A DNA stretch of 41,255 nt. Origin: Anaerolineaceae bacterium (GTDB lineage Bacteria > Chloroflexota > Anaerolineae > Anaerolineales > Anaerolineaceae). The position numbers and the translations under genes are program-made. The DNA is taken from positions 1 through 41,255 of the forward strand of contig JAGOVY010000004.1 of assembly GCA_018060515.1 (NCBI GenBank). The letters run 5' to 3'. This document shows, piece by piece, positions 1 through 8,448 of this stretch. Positions within the stretch are counted from its first letter, which is position 1. Every line of letters starts with the position of its first letter. Below the pieces are notes generated by a model, which was not told where the DNA came from, searched no databases, and saw nothing but the letters and a program-made list of their open reading frames with translations.

Positions 1-482
1 GCGCTGGCAAGAGGGAGAGGTCCTTCCACCTGCGCGGTTGCAAGGGCAATCACAGGGGCTGTCGGGGTTTGTGTAGGGTCAGCGGTCGCCTCATCAGGCT
101 GCACGGTATCAGTGACCTGCCTGGGCAGCGGTGTGATGGCGATTCTCTCGTTGCTCACGGCTGCCGCCAGAACAGCCAGCGCGCGCCCGCGTTCTGTCTT
201 CCCGTTTTCACGCAGTTCACGCTGTGATTGCGCCAGCAATGCATCTTTGGGGCTGGCATCTTCCAACAACATCAATCTGGCCATTGCCCGGCCGGTATCC
301 GCTTCGATCAGAAAGGTTTGTGCAATAAGCGCGCGATAGTTTTGCCGGTCGCTGTTTTTCAGCATGGCAGGGCTGGTTTCAATCGCTTTCACCGGCATAA
401 TGTATGTTGCCAGCAATAGACCAATTACCGCTCCAATGACCAGACCGGTTAATAGGTACCAGGAACCACGTTCATCGTTCAC
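1..482 (-). CDS. Membrane-anchored hypothetical protein (partial, C-terminus beyond window)
   Basis: The frame stays open to the left edge, so only about 160 N-terminal residues are visible. I place the start at a GTG at 480-482, which overlaps the TGA stop of the upstream gene (479-481) in a GTGA junction; this implies translational coupling. After a short start (VNDERGSW) there is one hydrophobic helix (about residues 9-27, ending ATYIMP), then a helical region rich in Leu and Ala, then a Thr/Pro/Ala-rich stretch near the edge. The layout (N-terminal anchor, then a soluble helical part containing a YRALIAQTFL-like segment) resembles the gene just upstream, so the two may be diverged tandem copies. 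I do not recognise the family. The soluble part probably lies outside the membrane, possibly with TPR-like helices; that is inference. Confidence 0.7.
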   Translation of the reverse strand, partial: MNDERGSWYLLTGLVIGAVIGLLLATYIMPVKAIETSPAMLKNSDRQNYRALIAQTFLIEADTGRAMARLMLLEDASPKDALLAQSQRELRENGKTERGRALAVLAAAVSNERIAITPLPRQVTDTVQPDEATADPTQTPTAPVIALATAQVEGPLPLAS

Positions 483-832
483 CGCGCGCCGCCTGGTGAG
501 TTGTGCAGCAGCGCAGCCTCAAGGTCAGCAATCAGGCGCATATCTCCCTCTTTGTATTCCATCCCTTGTGCGGTTAACAAACCACGCTGCACAGCGTTGA
601 GAGCGTCACCCGGATGGATGGAATTCAGCAGTGAAATTGCGTTATCAAGGTCTCCGTTGTTATGGTAACTTTCTGCCACCATCAGCACATAATCTGCCTT
701 GAAATCAGCGCGCAGACTGTCGAGTGTGGTATTGGTCATTTGAAGTGGATGGTACAACCAGCCATACACCACCCCTCCGATAATACCCAACAGGATGGAG
801 ATGAAAAAGCCGATCAACCTGCCTGTGCGCAA
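479..832 (-). CDS. Small membrane-anchored helical protein
   Basis: A 117-residue product with one N-terminal transmembrane helix (about residues 5-25, GFFISILLGIIGGVVYGWLY), followed by a helical domain with a TPR-like segment (MVAESYHNNGDLDNAISLL). The start is TTG at 830-832, only 2 nt after the hutU stop; a GGAGG inside the last hutU codons sits 7 nt upstream and supports this start. Its stop overlaps the next gene by 4 nt. It is therefore probably the second gene of a hutU-led transcript, though nothing links its function to histidine breakdown. No family recognised. It shares its layout with the following gene. Confidence 0.7.
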   Translation of the reverse strand: MRTGRLIGFFISILLGIIGGVVYGWLYHPLQMTNTTLDSLRADFKADYVLMVAESYHNNGDLDNAISLLNSIHPGDALNAVQRGLLTAQGMEYKEGDMRLIADLEAALLHNSPGGAR

Positions 833-834
833 CT

Positions 835-2493
835 TTATTCCTCCGGAAGCATGGGAATGTGAATTCCCTTTTTACGAGCGGTTTCAATCGCCAGCGGATA
901 ACCCGCATCAGCATGCCTGACCACCCCCATGCCGGGGTCTGAGGTCAGCACTCGCTGCAATCGGCGCGCCGCAGCCGGTGTACCATCAGCAACAATGACC
1001 ATGCCCGCGTGCTGACTGAAACCAATACCCACCCCGCCGCCATGATGAAAAGACACCCAGGTGGCGCCGCCTGCTGTGTTAATCAGCGCATTGAGGATCG
1101 GCCAATCGCTGATGGCATCTGAACCGTCGTTCATACTTTCAGTTTCACGGTTAGGCGATGCCACAGAACCAGCATCGAGATGATCGCGCCCGATAACAAT
1201 GGGGGCTTTCAATATGCCGCTGGCAACCATTTCATTAAATTTCAACCCGGCTTTTTCTCTTTCGCCATACCCCAGCCAGCAGATTCGCGAAGGAAGTCCT
1301 TGAAAGTGAACTTGTTCACGCGCCATCTTCAGCCAGCGTTTTAAATGCTTGTCTTTAGGAAACAGCTCGATAATAGCTTCATCGGTACGGTAAATATCCT
1401 CGGGGTCGCCTGAAAGCGCCACCCACCTGAATGGCCCTTTGCCCTCGCAGAAAAGCGGGCGGATATACGCCGGTACAAAACCCGGGAAGTTGAAAGCGTC
1501 TTTCACTCCATTGTCAAAGGCGCGCTGACGCAGGTTGTTGCCGTAATCAAATACCTCAGCACCGCGGCGTTGAAACTCCAGCATGGCACGGATATGCGCC
1601 GACATGGATTCAAGCGAACGCTTCTCATATTCCTGCGCTTCAGTCCAACGCAGCTTGTCTGCATCTTCGAGCGACAACCCCGCCGGAACATAGCTCATCA
1701 CGTCATGTGCCGGGGTCTGATCGGTGACTACATCGGGAACCACGCCGCGCAGCACCAGTTCCGGATAGATTTCGGCTGCGTTTCCGATGAGTCCAATGGA
1801 GAGCGGCTTACCCTCGTCACAGGCCTCCTGAACCAACGTCATGGCTTCTTCCAGCGTATCCACTACCACGTCCACATATCCGGTTTCAAGGCGGCGCTGT
1901 GCCCGCTGCGGGTCAACTTCTACACACAGCCCCACGCCTTCATTCATCTTGATTGCCAACGGTTGTGCGCCGCCCATCCCACCCAAGCCGGCGGTGAGCA
2001 CAAACTTGCCGCGCAGCGAAGCCCAACCTTTTTGCTGCGCCAACGAGCCGAGTGTTTCGTATGTACCCTGCAAAATCCCCTGCGTGCCAATGTAGATCCA
2101 TGAACCGGCTGTCATCTGTCCATACATGATCAACCCCTTCGCTGCGAGCTCGTCAAAATACTGCTGCGTTGCCCAATGAGGTACGAGGTTGGAATTGGCG
2201 ATGAGCACACGCGGCGCATCTTCATGGCTCTTGAAGACTGCCACGGGTTTGCCCGATTGTACCAGTAACGTCTCATCGGCTTCGAGGTTGCGCAGCGTTT
2301 TAAGGATGGCGTCAAACGCTTCCCAATTGCGAGCTGCCTGTCCGCGACCGCCGTAGACCACCAGGTCTTGCGGGCGTTCGGCAACTTCAGGGTCAAGATT
2401 GTTTTGAAGCATACGGTAAGCGGCTTCAATTTGCCAGTTCTTGCAGGTCAGTGCGCTTCCGCGCGGGCTTCTAATGACGCGTGCTTCCACCAT
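835..2493 (-). CDS. hutU: Urocanate hydratase
   Basis: HutU is the second enzyme of histidine degradation; it converts urocanate to 4-imidazolone-5-propionate using tightly bound NAD+ as an electrophile, in the cytoplasm. The 552-residue product matches the usual bacterial length of about 555. Family hallmarks visible: [14 protein letters not shown] near the N-terminus, the glycine-rich NAD site [10 protein letters not shown], the conserved block [11 protein letters not shown] holding the active-site cysteine region, and [16 protein letters not shown] near the C-terminus. I chose the ATG at 2493 because GGAGG (2498-2502) lies just upstream. An in-frame ATG at 2529 would add 12 residues, but it sits directly against a TATAAT box and has no ribosome site. 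No other hut gene is in the window, so hutH and hutI must lie elsewhere or upstream genes feed into this one. Confidence 0.95.
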   Translation of the reverse strand: MVEARVIRSPRGSALTCKNWQIEAAYRMLQNNLDPEVAERPQDLVVYGGRGQAARNWEAFDAILKTLRNLEADETLLVQSGKPVAVFKSHEDAPRVLIANSNLVPHWATQQYFDELAAKGLIMYGQMTAGSWIYIGTQGILQGTYETLGSLAQQKGWASLRGKFVLTAGLGGMGGAQPLAIKMNEGVGLCVEVDPQRAQRRLETGYVDVVVDTLEEAMTLVQEACDEGKPLSIGLIGNAAEIYPELVLRGVVPDVVTDQTPAHDVMSYVPAGLSLEDADKLRWTEAQEYEKRSLESMSAHIRAMLEFQRRGAEVFDYGNNLRQRAFDNGVKDAFNFPGFVPAYIRPLFCEGKGPFRWVALSGDPEDIYRTDEAIIELFPKDKHLKRWLKMAREQVHFQGLPSRICWLGYGEREKAGLKFNEMVASGILKAPIVIGRDHLDAGSVASPNRETESMNDGSDAISDWPILNALINTAGGATWVSFHHGGGVGIGFSQHAGMVIVADGTPAAARRLQRVLTSDPGMGVVRHADAGYPLAIETARKKGIHIPMLPEE

Positions 2494-2496
2494 ACA

Positions 2497-2536
2497 GCCT
2501 CCATATTTGCGGGGTGCTTTCTCGTTCATAATTATA
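2497..2536 (-). promoter_or_regulatory. hutU start region: GGAGG site and TATAAT box
   Basis: Reading the minus strand, TATAAT occupies 2531-2536 and GGAGG 2498-2502, followed by the ATG at 2493. I see no good -35 hexamer 16-18 nt further up. If TATAAT is a real -10 box, transcription begins near 2524, inside the longer candidate reading frame, which excludes the ATG at 2529 as the start. Confidence 0.45.
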
Positions 2537-2630
2537 CGCTGAAAACTAAGGCAGGCATTTAACGCCTGAGATCTCCCCCTGACCTGACCCTCAACCGGTT
2601 GGTTATGTTTGGAACAGGCAATACTGCGGG

Positions 2631-3950
2631 TTATTCGTACTTAAGTGCGTCAACCGGAACCAGCGATGCCGCGCGCAGCGCCGGGTAGAGACCCGACAAC
2701 AAGCCGATTACGGTGGCAAAAACAAGCGCAAAAACCGGCAGCCAGGCCGGAGTCGAGGCAGCCCCGCTGGTGAGCCCGCCGCCGCCGGATGCTGCCTGGC
2801 TGGCAAAGTAAGACATTGCGACCACGTTGAGTATCGCACTCGCTCCCCAACCCAGCGCAACACCGCCAAGGCCACCCACAAAACCGATCCCCGCAGCTTC
2901 ACCCAAGAAGATGCTGAGCACATCGCGATTGGTTGCCCCCACTGCCTTCATCAAACCAATTTCTCTGGTGCGCTCAAGAATTGCCATCGCCATGGTGTTG
3001 GCAATCCCAATCGCTGCCACCAGCAGGGCTATTGCCCCCACCCCACCAAAGATGATCTGCAACACCAAGAAGAACGAGTTGATTCCTTCCAGATACGACT
3101 GCGGAGTATTCGCCATATAACCCAACGCGTTGATCTGGTCTGCAACATCCAGCACAATCTCGGGGTCAGAAGCTTTGACGATGAGCATGTTGTATCCTTC
3201 TTTGTTGCGATTAATCCTCGACCCACGCGCCCATTCGCTGTATGCGGTTACCTCATCCAACTGCATATACATATTGCCATCCGCCATTCCGCGGGTTTCT
3301 TCGAGAATACCGACAATGCGTACGTTATAATTGCGCCGCACTTCTTCTCCATCTGTGGTCCACTTGATAAGGGTAAGGCGAATGGTTTGGTCGAGAAGAT
3401 CCGGCGGTTCCGTCATCTCTTCTCCCGGACGTGGATTGGGGTTGTAAAAATTCTGCGGTACCCATGAGCCGATAATCATCGTTCCCCTTGAAAGCTCCGT
3501 AGTACCCTGTGCAGCGGTTAAGCCCATATCCGCCAGATCATTAATATCCACACCCATAATGCCTCCCCAAGACATCAGGTTACCAAAACGGATTTCAGAA
3601 CTGGCCTGCAAATAATCGTGAATGATGGTTTTGCTCACGCCAGGTATCGCTGAAATCTCATTTATTGCATTCGGGGTAAGCATCTTCATACCGGAGTCAT
3701 CATAAACCATCCCCCCGCCCCCTGAACCACCTATGTTTACCTCCTGGTATCCAGGGTATACCTCAATACTGGTGAGATCATTAATACCCCAAAGCTGCTG
3801 GGTGGCGTTCTTTTGCAAACCAACCGCCAGAGACACCAATACCACCACAGCTGCAGTACCAATGACCACGCCTACGGCTGTAAGCAGCACCCGACCTTTA
3901 CGCCGACCAAGGTTGTAAATTATCAAACTCACCAGATCAATAAAGCGCAT
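2631..3950 (-). CDS. MacB/FtsX-type ABC transporter permease
   Basis: A 439-residue membrane subunit of a type VII (mechanotransmission) ABC system. It has an N-terminal helix (about residues 19-45, [21 protein letters not shown]), a large extracytoplasmic MacB-PCD-like domain (about 46-280), then three helices in an FtsX domain with the typical [19 protein letters not shown] cytoplasmic loop and an [19 protein letters not shown]-like end. A Gly-rich insertion ([12 protein letters not shown]) lies early in the outer domain. It is the last gene of an operon with a Yip1-like protein, a LolD/MacB-type ATPase and a CARDB protein. Such systems move or release lipoproteins, peptides or surface components; the cargo here cannot be read from sequence. 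An AGGA ribosome site lies upstream of the ATG at 3950. Confidence 0.9.
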   Translation of the reverse strand: MRFIDLVSLIIYNLGRRKGRVLLTAVGVVIGTAAVVVLVSLAVGLQKNATQQLWGINDLTSIEVYPGYQEVNIGGSGGGGMVYDDSGMKMLTPNAINEISAIPGVSKTIIHDYLQASSEIRFGNLMSWGGIMGVDINDLADMGLTAAQGTTELSRGTMIIGSWVPQNFYNPNPRPGEEMTEPPDLLDQTIRLTLIKWTTDGEEVRRNYNVRIVGILEETRGMADGNMYMQLDEVTAYSEWARGSRINRNKEGYNMLIVKASDPEIVLDVADQINALGYMANTPQSYLEGINSFFLVLQIIFGGVGAIALLVAAIGIANTMAMAILERTREIGLMKAVGATNRDVLSIFLGEAAGIGFVGGLGGVALGWGASAILNVVAMSYFASQAASGGGGLTSGAASTPAWLPVFALVFATVIGLLSGLYPALRAASLVPVDALKYE

Positions 3951-3965
3951 CGGAGATCCTCTTTA

Positions 3966-5747
3966 TCAGCCGCCTTTGGATGGTACCGGTATAAACTCGC
4001 CGTCTGGATATTCTTCTACCGGGTACTCCTGTACCGGCTCCACCACACCGCTGTCAAGCCCAATCATTCCTTTAAAGAAGCGCACCACTTTCTGCCAGAA
4101 TGTTTCAGGGGCAGGTTCCACAACCTCACCGCCGGGATTTTCGCCATTCATATCCGGAGGAATCTCCATAGCGGGCTGTACCTCGATGGGAATTATCTGT
4201 TCAATTGAGCGCGGTTGATTGAAATCATCTGTGAAACTGATCGTGATCTTTAATTCCAACGGACCTTCTTGATAGGGGGTCAGGCTGGTATCGAGGGTGA
4301 AAAATCCGCCAGGGTCAAGCGCGCCTACCAGCATCACATTATTAAAGACGTCTGCATTCTCAGCAGTGACCTTCATATTGCCCAGAACGCTGGTTTTTCT
4401 GCCCAAATTGGTGATTTGCAGCGGCAGGATATTTTCCATGCCGGCAGTAATCATCCCTGCGTCGCGGTAAAAGCTTACCTCCACCTGCGGCAGTGAATAG
4501 ACCAGCAAAGTAATGATCTGGTCATCCACAATTCGGTTGCCTTTAGAATCTGTATAGACGAAGGAAAGCTTCAGCGGATACGCCCCGGGTTGTGCCGTAA
4601 CATTCACGACCAATTTTTGCGTTACCTTTACTTCTACATCTTTGTTGATATCACCAATCACCACAATATTCGAGCTGCCAAGCGGGGCAAAGGTGGTTAA
4701 ATCACCGCCAGAACCGGAAACACCGCCAGGTTGGGGTGTGCCCATATCATTGGTTACCGTCACACCGCCGCCGATCACCGCTGAAACTCGTTTGGCATCA
4801 TCCTGACCAAGGTTCTTAACATCCAATTCCAACTCGAAAATTGAACCAGGCTGCAGCGGGTCTACATCTGTAATGTAGCCTGTGACAACCAGCTGCGGAC
4901 GCTGCGGAACATTGGAGGTGGAAGTTGCTACGCCAGAGGAGGAGGGCTCAGCAATTACGATGGGAAGGGTAAAGTTCTCTGAAAAAGCGTTGCCTGAAGC
5001 ATCGGTATAACTCACAGTTGCTTTAATACTGGCGACATTTGCCCACATCAGCGCTTCACCGATAAGGAACTTCTGGCTCACCGATGTGCTGCCGCCAGAA
5101 TCAATGGAACCGACAGAACGTACCCCGCCGGTATCGCGCGGGAAGAAGTCGCCGCCATCAAAGGTGACCACCACGTTATTGGCTCTTGCCGAACCATCGT
5201 TGCGCAAAGCCATCTGCAAGGTCATTTCATTGCCGGCATACAGCTTCTTGTCGCCGACGGTATAACTGCCAATGGTCACCATCGGTCTGCCGGCGACTTT
5301 GGCAGGCTTAACGCTGGTGTTAAGTTGTATAGATTGAGTTGTCGTTCCATCTGACACATTGATAACCGAGATATCGTTTTGTCCTTCAGTGGCGCCCCCC
5401 GGTATGGGTACAACCACGCTGACTACGGCAGATCCACCGTTCGCAATTGGCAGTGAGGAAGGGTTTAAGGTTGGGTCTGATGGTACAACAGTTGGGCTAA
5501 TCCACGGGGAACCTGTAGTGCTTTCTGCGGTAATATTTGCTGTCAAGTCAGCGCCGCTGATATTCTGAATGGTCACAGTATAAGTAACCGTTTGCCCAGG
5601 GAGACCGCTCTTGGCATTGCCGCCGTCTACAGAAATGTTAAATGAGGGAGGGGTTGGCGCCTGCGCGAGCGAGTTTGAGGTGATTGCGCCTGCAACAAAC
5701 ACCAGTAATAAAGCGATAAATGAAATCTTCTTGAATAACCTGTTCAT
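3966..5747 (-). CDS. Secreted protein with tandem CARDB/Ig-like domains, exporter-associated
   Basis: A 593-residue product with a Sec signal peptide ([20 protein letters not shown], likely cut after SLAQA). About four beta-sandwich repeats follow, of the CARDB/NPCBM-associated type, marked by recurring patterns such as PGQTVTYTVTIQNISG, AGNEMTLQMALRNDGSARANNVVV, PGSIFELELDVKNLGQDDAKRVS and ITAGMENILPLQITNLG. The C-terminus is different: an amphipathic helix (WQKVVRFFKGMIGL), then an acidic Pro/Tyr/Glu tail. There is no C-terminal membrane helix or sortase motif. Its ATG overlaps the stop of the ATPase gene (ATGA), and the permease gene follows 15 nt after its stop, so it is built into the exporter operon. 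I infer an extracytoplasmic partner of the permease; it could instead be the surface protein the system handles. Confidence 0.85.
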   Translation of the reverse strand: MNRLFKKISFIALLLVFVAGAITSNSLAQAPTPPSFNISVDGGNAKSGLPGQTVTYTVTIQNISGADLTANITAESTTGSPWISPTVVPSDPTLNPSSLPIANGGSAVVSVVVPIPGGATEGQNDISVINVSDGTTTQSIQLNTSVKPAKVAGRPMVTIGSYTVGDKKLYAGNEMTLQMALRNDGSARANNVVVTFDGGDFFPRDTGGVRSVGSIDSGGSTSVSQKFLIGEALMWANVASIKATVSYTDASGNAFSENFTLPIVIAEPSSSGVATSTSNVPQRPQLVVTGYITDVDPLQPGSIFELELDVKNLGQDDAKRVSAVIGGGVTVTNDMGTPQPGGVSGSGGDLTTFAPLGSSNIVVIGDINKDVEVKVTQKLVVNVTAQPGAYPLKLSFVYTDSKGNRIVDDQIITLLVYSLPQVEVSFYRDAGMITAGMENILPLQITNLGRKTSVLGNMKVTAENADVFNNVMLVGALDPGGFFTLDTSLTPYQEGPLELKITISFTDDFNQPRSIEQIIPIEVQPAMEIPPDMNGENPGGEVVEPAPETFWQKVVRFFKGMIGLDSGVVEPVQEYPVEEYPDGEFIPVPSKGG

Positions 5748-6487
5748 ATTATTTCATCCTGTTCTTCGAGGGTTTGCGCCAGGTTTTCGGTGGCTTCTCG
5801 ATATTGTTCTTCTGATACTACCAATCCATCCAACAGATACAGTGTGTTTGTGGCAAACTGCCGCATGCGCGGATCGTGTGTCACCACAATCACCGTTTTC
5901 CCTGCCTGATGCAGCCGCGAAAGAAGTTTCATGATGATCAGTCCGCTCTGGGTATCCAGGTTGCCGGTGGGTTCATCCGCCAGAATCAAAGGCGGGTCAT
6001 TGATCAATGCCCTGGCAATCGCGACGCGCTGCTGCTGTCCGCCTGAAAGTTCGGTTGGTTTATGGCTGGCGCGGTCGCTCAAGCCAACATTTGTTAAAAT
6101 TTCCTGCGCGCGGCTACGGCGCTGTTGGTGCTTTATACCCGAAAATCGAAGTGGAAAACTCACATTTTCTTCTGCCGGCATCGACGGAATTAGATTAAAA
6201 GATTGAAAGATGAATCCCACGCGGTTACGTCTGAACTCAGCCAGCTTATTTTCATCCATCTTATCAATCTCGTCTTCACCAATGATGATCGAGCCAGAGG
6301 TTGGCCAGTCCAACCCGCCGAGCAAGTAAAGTAAGGTACTTTTGCCAGAACCTGACGGCCCCATAATCACGGTGAATGACACGGGCATAATCTCCAGCGA
6401 TACCCCTGCCAGAGCAGAGACTGTAACCTCGCCCATGGTATATATCTTTTTCAGGTCATGAATCCTGACCAAAGCGGTTTCGTTCAT
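5744..6487 (-). CDS. ABC transporter ATPase, LolD/MacB type
   Basis: A 247-residue nucleotide-binding subunit that powers the FtsX-like permease two genes downstream. Visible motifs: Walker [13 protein letters not shown]-loop in [12 protein letters not shown], signature [15 protein letters not shown], Walker [13 protein letters not shown] and H-loop VVVTHD. The TGNLD form of the D-loop is typical of the LolD/MacB/FtsE group. Length is normal for the family. It follows the Yip1-like gene by 17 nt and overlaps the CARDB gene by 4 nt. Confidence 0.95.
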   Translation of the reverse strand: MNETALVRIHDLKKIYTMGEVTVSALAGVSLEIMPVSFTVIMGPSGSGKSTLLYLLGGLDWPTSGSIIIGEDEIDKMDENKLAEFRRNRVGFIFQSFNLIPSMPAEENVSFPLRFSGIKHQQRRSRAQEILTNVGLSDRASHKPTELSGGQQQRVAIARALINDPPLILADEPTGNLDTQSGLIIMKLLSRLHQAGKTVIVVTHDPRMRQFATNTLYLLDGLVVSEEQYREATENLAQTLEEQDEII

Positions 6488-6504
6488 TAATGTTTTCCGT
6501 TAGG

Positions 6505-7284
6505 CTAAAAGTAAAAACCGCCTGTCATGTTCAGCCCACCCAGTGCGGCAGAAAGCAGGTTGGGGATGCCCACCAGTAAAAGCAAGATGAGGATGGAAAT
6601 TGCAGTGGCCATCCACGCCTTTGAACGTGTTAACCCTGAAAGTGGTACAGACCCCAAAAGCAGCAGGACAATTTGAAAAATGAAGTAGATGTCGATATAC
6701 CCAAGGAGCCCTCTGAAATATGCAGCCATACCGGTTGCGCTGCTGTCAATGAACCCGGAAAGCCCTGACGAAGTGACCGCGGTTTTGGTGAACAGCATCA
6801 CCAGAATCTGCACAACCATGCGTATGGCAAATGGAAGCATCGACCAGCCAACAAGGTTATAGGCGCGCATGCTGCCGGCACGGCTGCCCGCGAGCGTGAG
6901 GCTGAGATACATCAGGATGCTGAGCAGGAACCAGGGGAACCATACGCGCAACAAGCCTGAAAGTAATGGGAAGAGATAGAGAAACAGCGGTGAGGTTTGT
7001 TGCGCCTGCCCTGCAAAAAACTGTTCTTGCATCTCGGGTGAGTAATACTCAAAGTTAGGCGGCGTTGTGCTGCCCATCTGAATGAGGTTGCGCTGAATGG
7101 GTGCACCAATAAGCACAGAAAGCACAACCAGAATCGAAAGGATCAACAGCGGAGTCAGCCAGACGGCTTTCTCGTGCTCTACAATCTCCTTGATTGTTTT
7201 CCTGGGACGGATGAAAAGGGGAATAATCCAACCAAAATTAAATCTTTTAAAGAAAGGAATTGGGGTCGATGATTTCGATGACAA
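6505..7284 (-). CDS. Yip1-family polytopic membrane protein
   Basis: A 259-residue integral membrane protein with about five or six helices and a cytoplasmic N-terminus bearing the PRKTIKEIVEHEKAVWLTPLL segment typical of bacterial Yip1-domain proteins. The start is a TTG at 7282-7284: an AGAGG site lies about 8 nt upstream and an in-frame TAA shortly before leaves no earlier choice. It heads the ABC exporter operon (ATPase, CARDB protein and permease follow), so it may assist membrane insertion or assembly of that complex. Function of bacterial Yip1 proteins is poorly known; the role here is inference. Confidence 0.85.
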   Translation of the reverse strand: MSSKSSTPIPFFKRFNFGWIIPLFIRPRKTIKEIVEHEKAVWLTPLLILSILVVLSVLIGAPIQRNLIQMGSTTPPNFEYYSPEMQEQFFAGQAQQTSPLFLYLFPLLSGLLRVWFPWFLLSILMYLSLTLAGSRAGSMRAYNLVGWSMLPFAIRMVVQILVMLFTKTAVTSSGLSGFIDSSATGMAAYFRGLLGYIDIYFIFQIVLLLLGSVPLSGLTRSKAWMATAISILILLLLVGIPNLLSAALGGLNMTGGFYF

Positions 7285-7372
7285 AGCACACCTCTTTGAT
7301 TAAGGGTATAGCCATAAGACGAATCAATAGTAACATAAGTTCCCATACTCACGCATTAATGGTTTGAACTGC

Positions 7373-7389
7373 TATAATCATCCCGGGAG
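7373..7389 (+). promoter_or_regulatory. -10 box and ribosome site of the DinB-like gene
   Basis: TATAAT at 7373-7378 and GGGAG at 7385-7389, 7 nt before the ATG at 7397. No clear -35 is seen. The -10 placement argues against the TTG at 7364 as the start. Confidence 0.5.
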
Positions 7390-7396
7390 TTTTTAC

Positions 7397-8101
7397 ATGC
7401 GCGTCAAGGTTGGTGTTGAAAACAATATCGAGGGAAGGTCTCTTGCCTGGGCATTGGATTACCCTGGTTGCTTTGCCTATGGAAAAGACGGCAGCGATGC
7501 TATTTTGCGTATTCCCCATGCGCTGCTGCGTTACAAAGATTGGGTGGATAGCCACGGTCCGCTCAGCTGGATGTACGGCTTGGAAGATTTTGATATCTAC
7601 CTCGATCAAACTTTCGAAGTGTTCAGCATCCAGCCAGAGAATGCAGAAAACAACACGGGTTATGAGGTCAACGCCTTTTTTCGTCATGACGAATCTCCCC
7701 TCACTGTCGAGGATATTCACAACGGCATGCTGACGTTGGAATGGAGCCGGCAAGACCTGCTCGAACTGGCAGCGGCGCTAACCCCTGAACAAATGAACTG
7801 CTTACGCGAAGGTGAGCGCTGGAGTGTCGAAGGGGTGCTGCGTCATGTGGCTTCAGCCGAGCACTGGTATCTCACTCGTTTGAACCTTGCCGCAATACCC
7901 TATCGGCAGCTGCCTCAGGAAGTTTTCGAACGGCTTTTTGTGGTGCGCCAAATGTTATTTGCTGCTCTACCTGCTTTGGAAGGTGTGGGGAACATCGTTG
8001 ATGTTGACGGCGAGCTTTGGTCTCCGCGGAAGATTTTACGCCGCGCAGCATGGCACGAGATTGACCACATCGAACACATCTTTAAGCTCATTACCCAATA
8101 G
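7397..8101 (+). CDS. DinB-like protein with HicB-like N-terminal half
   Basis: A 234-residue two-part protein. Residues 1-50 look like a HicB-type fold (AWALDYPGCFAYGKDGSDAI), a small domain otherwise found in antitoxins. The C-terminal half is a DinB/YfiT-like four-helix bundle with the histidines expected for a metal site (LRHVASAEHWY and HEIDHIEHI). DinB-superfamily proteins are often thiol-dependent transferases or metal-dependent hydrolases, but no substrate can be assigned. ATG at 7397 is preceded by GGGAG. Transcribed alone, divergently from the Yip1-led operon, with a hairpin terminator behind it. Confidence 0.8.
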   Translation: MRVKVGVENNIEGRSLAWALDYPGCFAYGKDGSDAILRIPHALLRYKDWVDSHGPLSWMYGLEDFDIYLDQTFEVFSIQPENAENNTGYEVNAFFRHDESPLTVEDIHNGMLTLEWSRQDLLELAAALTPEQMNCLREGERWSVEGVLRHVASAEHWYLTRLNLAAIPYRQLPQEVFERLFVVRQMLFAALPALEGVGNIVDVDGELWSPRKILRRAAWHEIDHIEHIFKLITQ

Positions 8102-8106
8102 TCAGA

Positions 8107-8130
8107 AACACCTCCCGTTTGGGAGGTGTT
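8107..8130 (+). terminator. Hairpin terminator after the DinB-like gene
   Basis: A perfect 10-bp stem (AACACCTCCC with GGGAGGTGTT) around a 4-nt loop, starting 6 nt after the stop codon. The tail (GATTTGTG) is only weakly T-rich, so termination may be incomplete. Its reverse side could also end the minus-strand microprotein transcript. Confidence 0.6.
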
Positions 8131-8165
8131 GATTTGTGCAAGTCAGGAAGGCAGGTGCTTCTGCT

Positions 8166-8258
8166 TCACTTAGGTGAAGAATCAAGCCCAAGCAGGCTGA
8201 GTCCAAAGAAAAACAGCCCAAAAATGCCAATTACCAGGTATACAATCAACGCCATCAT
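8166..8258 (-). CDS. 30-residue single-span membrane microprotein
   Basis: Reading the minus strand from two adjacent ATGs (8256-8258, 8253-8255), the frame runs 30 codons to TGA at 8166-8168 and encodes one hydrophobic helix (ALIVYLVIGIFGLFFFGLSL) with a polar tail LGLDSSPK. An AGGAGGT at 8261-8267 sits ideally for the second ATG (5 nt) and makes real translation likely. It stands alone, 190 nt downstream of amrS, convergent with the DinB-like gene. A 6-bp inverted repeat (8332-8337 with 8347-8352) lies upstream and might be an operator. Function unknown; similar tiny proteins often bind and tune larger membrane complexes. Confidence 0.6.
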   Translation of the reverse strand: MMALIVYLVIGIFGLFFFGLSLLGLDSSPK

Positions 8259-8448
8259 GCACCTCCTCTACACTTTCCGAAAAACTCCTTGAATTAAAAT
8301 TAATGCTTACAGGCTGCAAACCATTCGCAGCGGTTTATTAATACGTTAAACCCCAGAAGTCATTGCTCGATACTGTTTTTGTGACTTGGTATTTTTATTC
8401 GAGACCTGTTCTTATGATGAGGTTCTCACAATAGGCTTCTGCGGGCGA

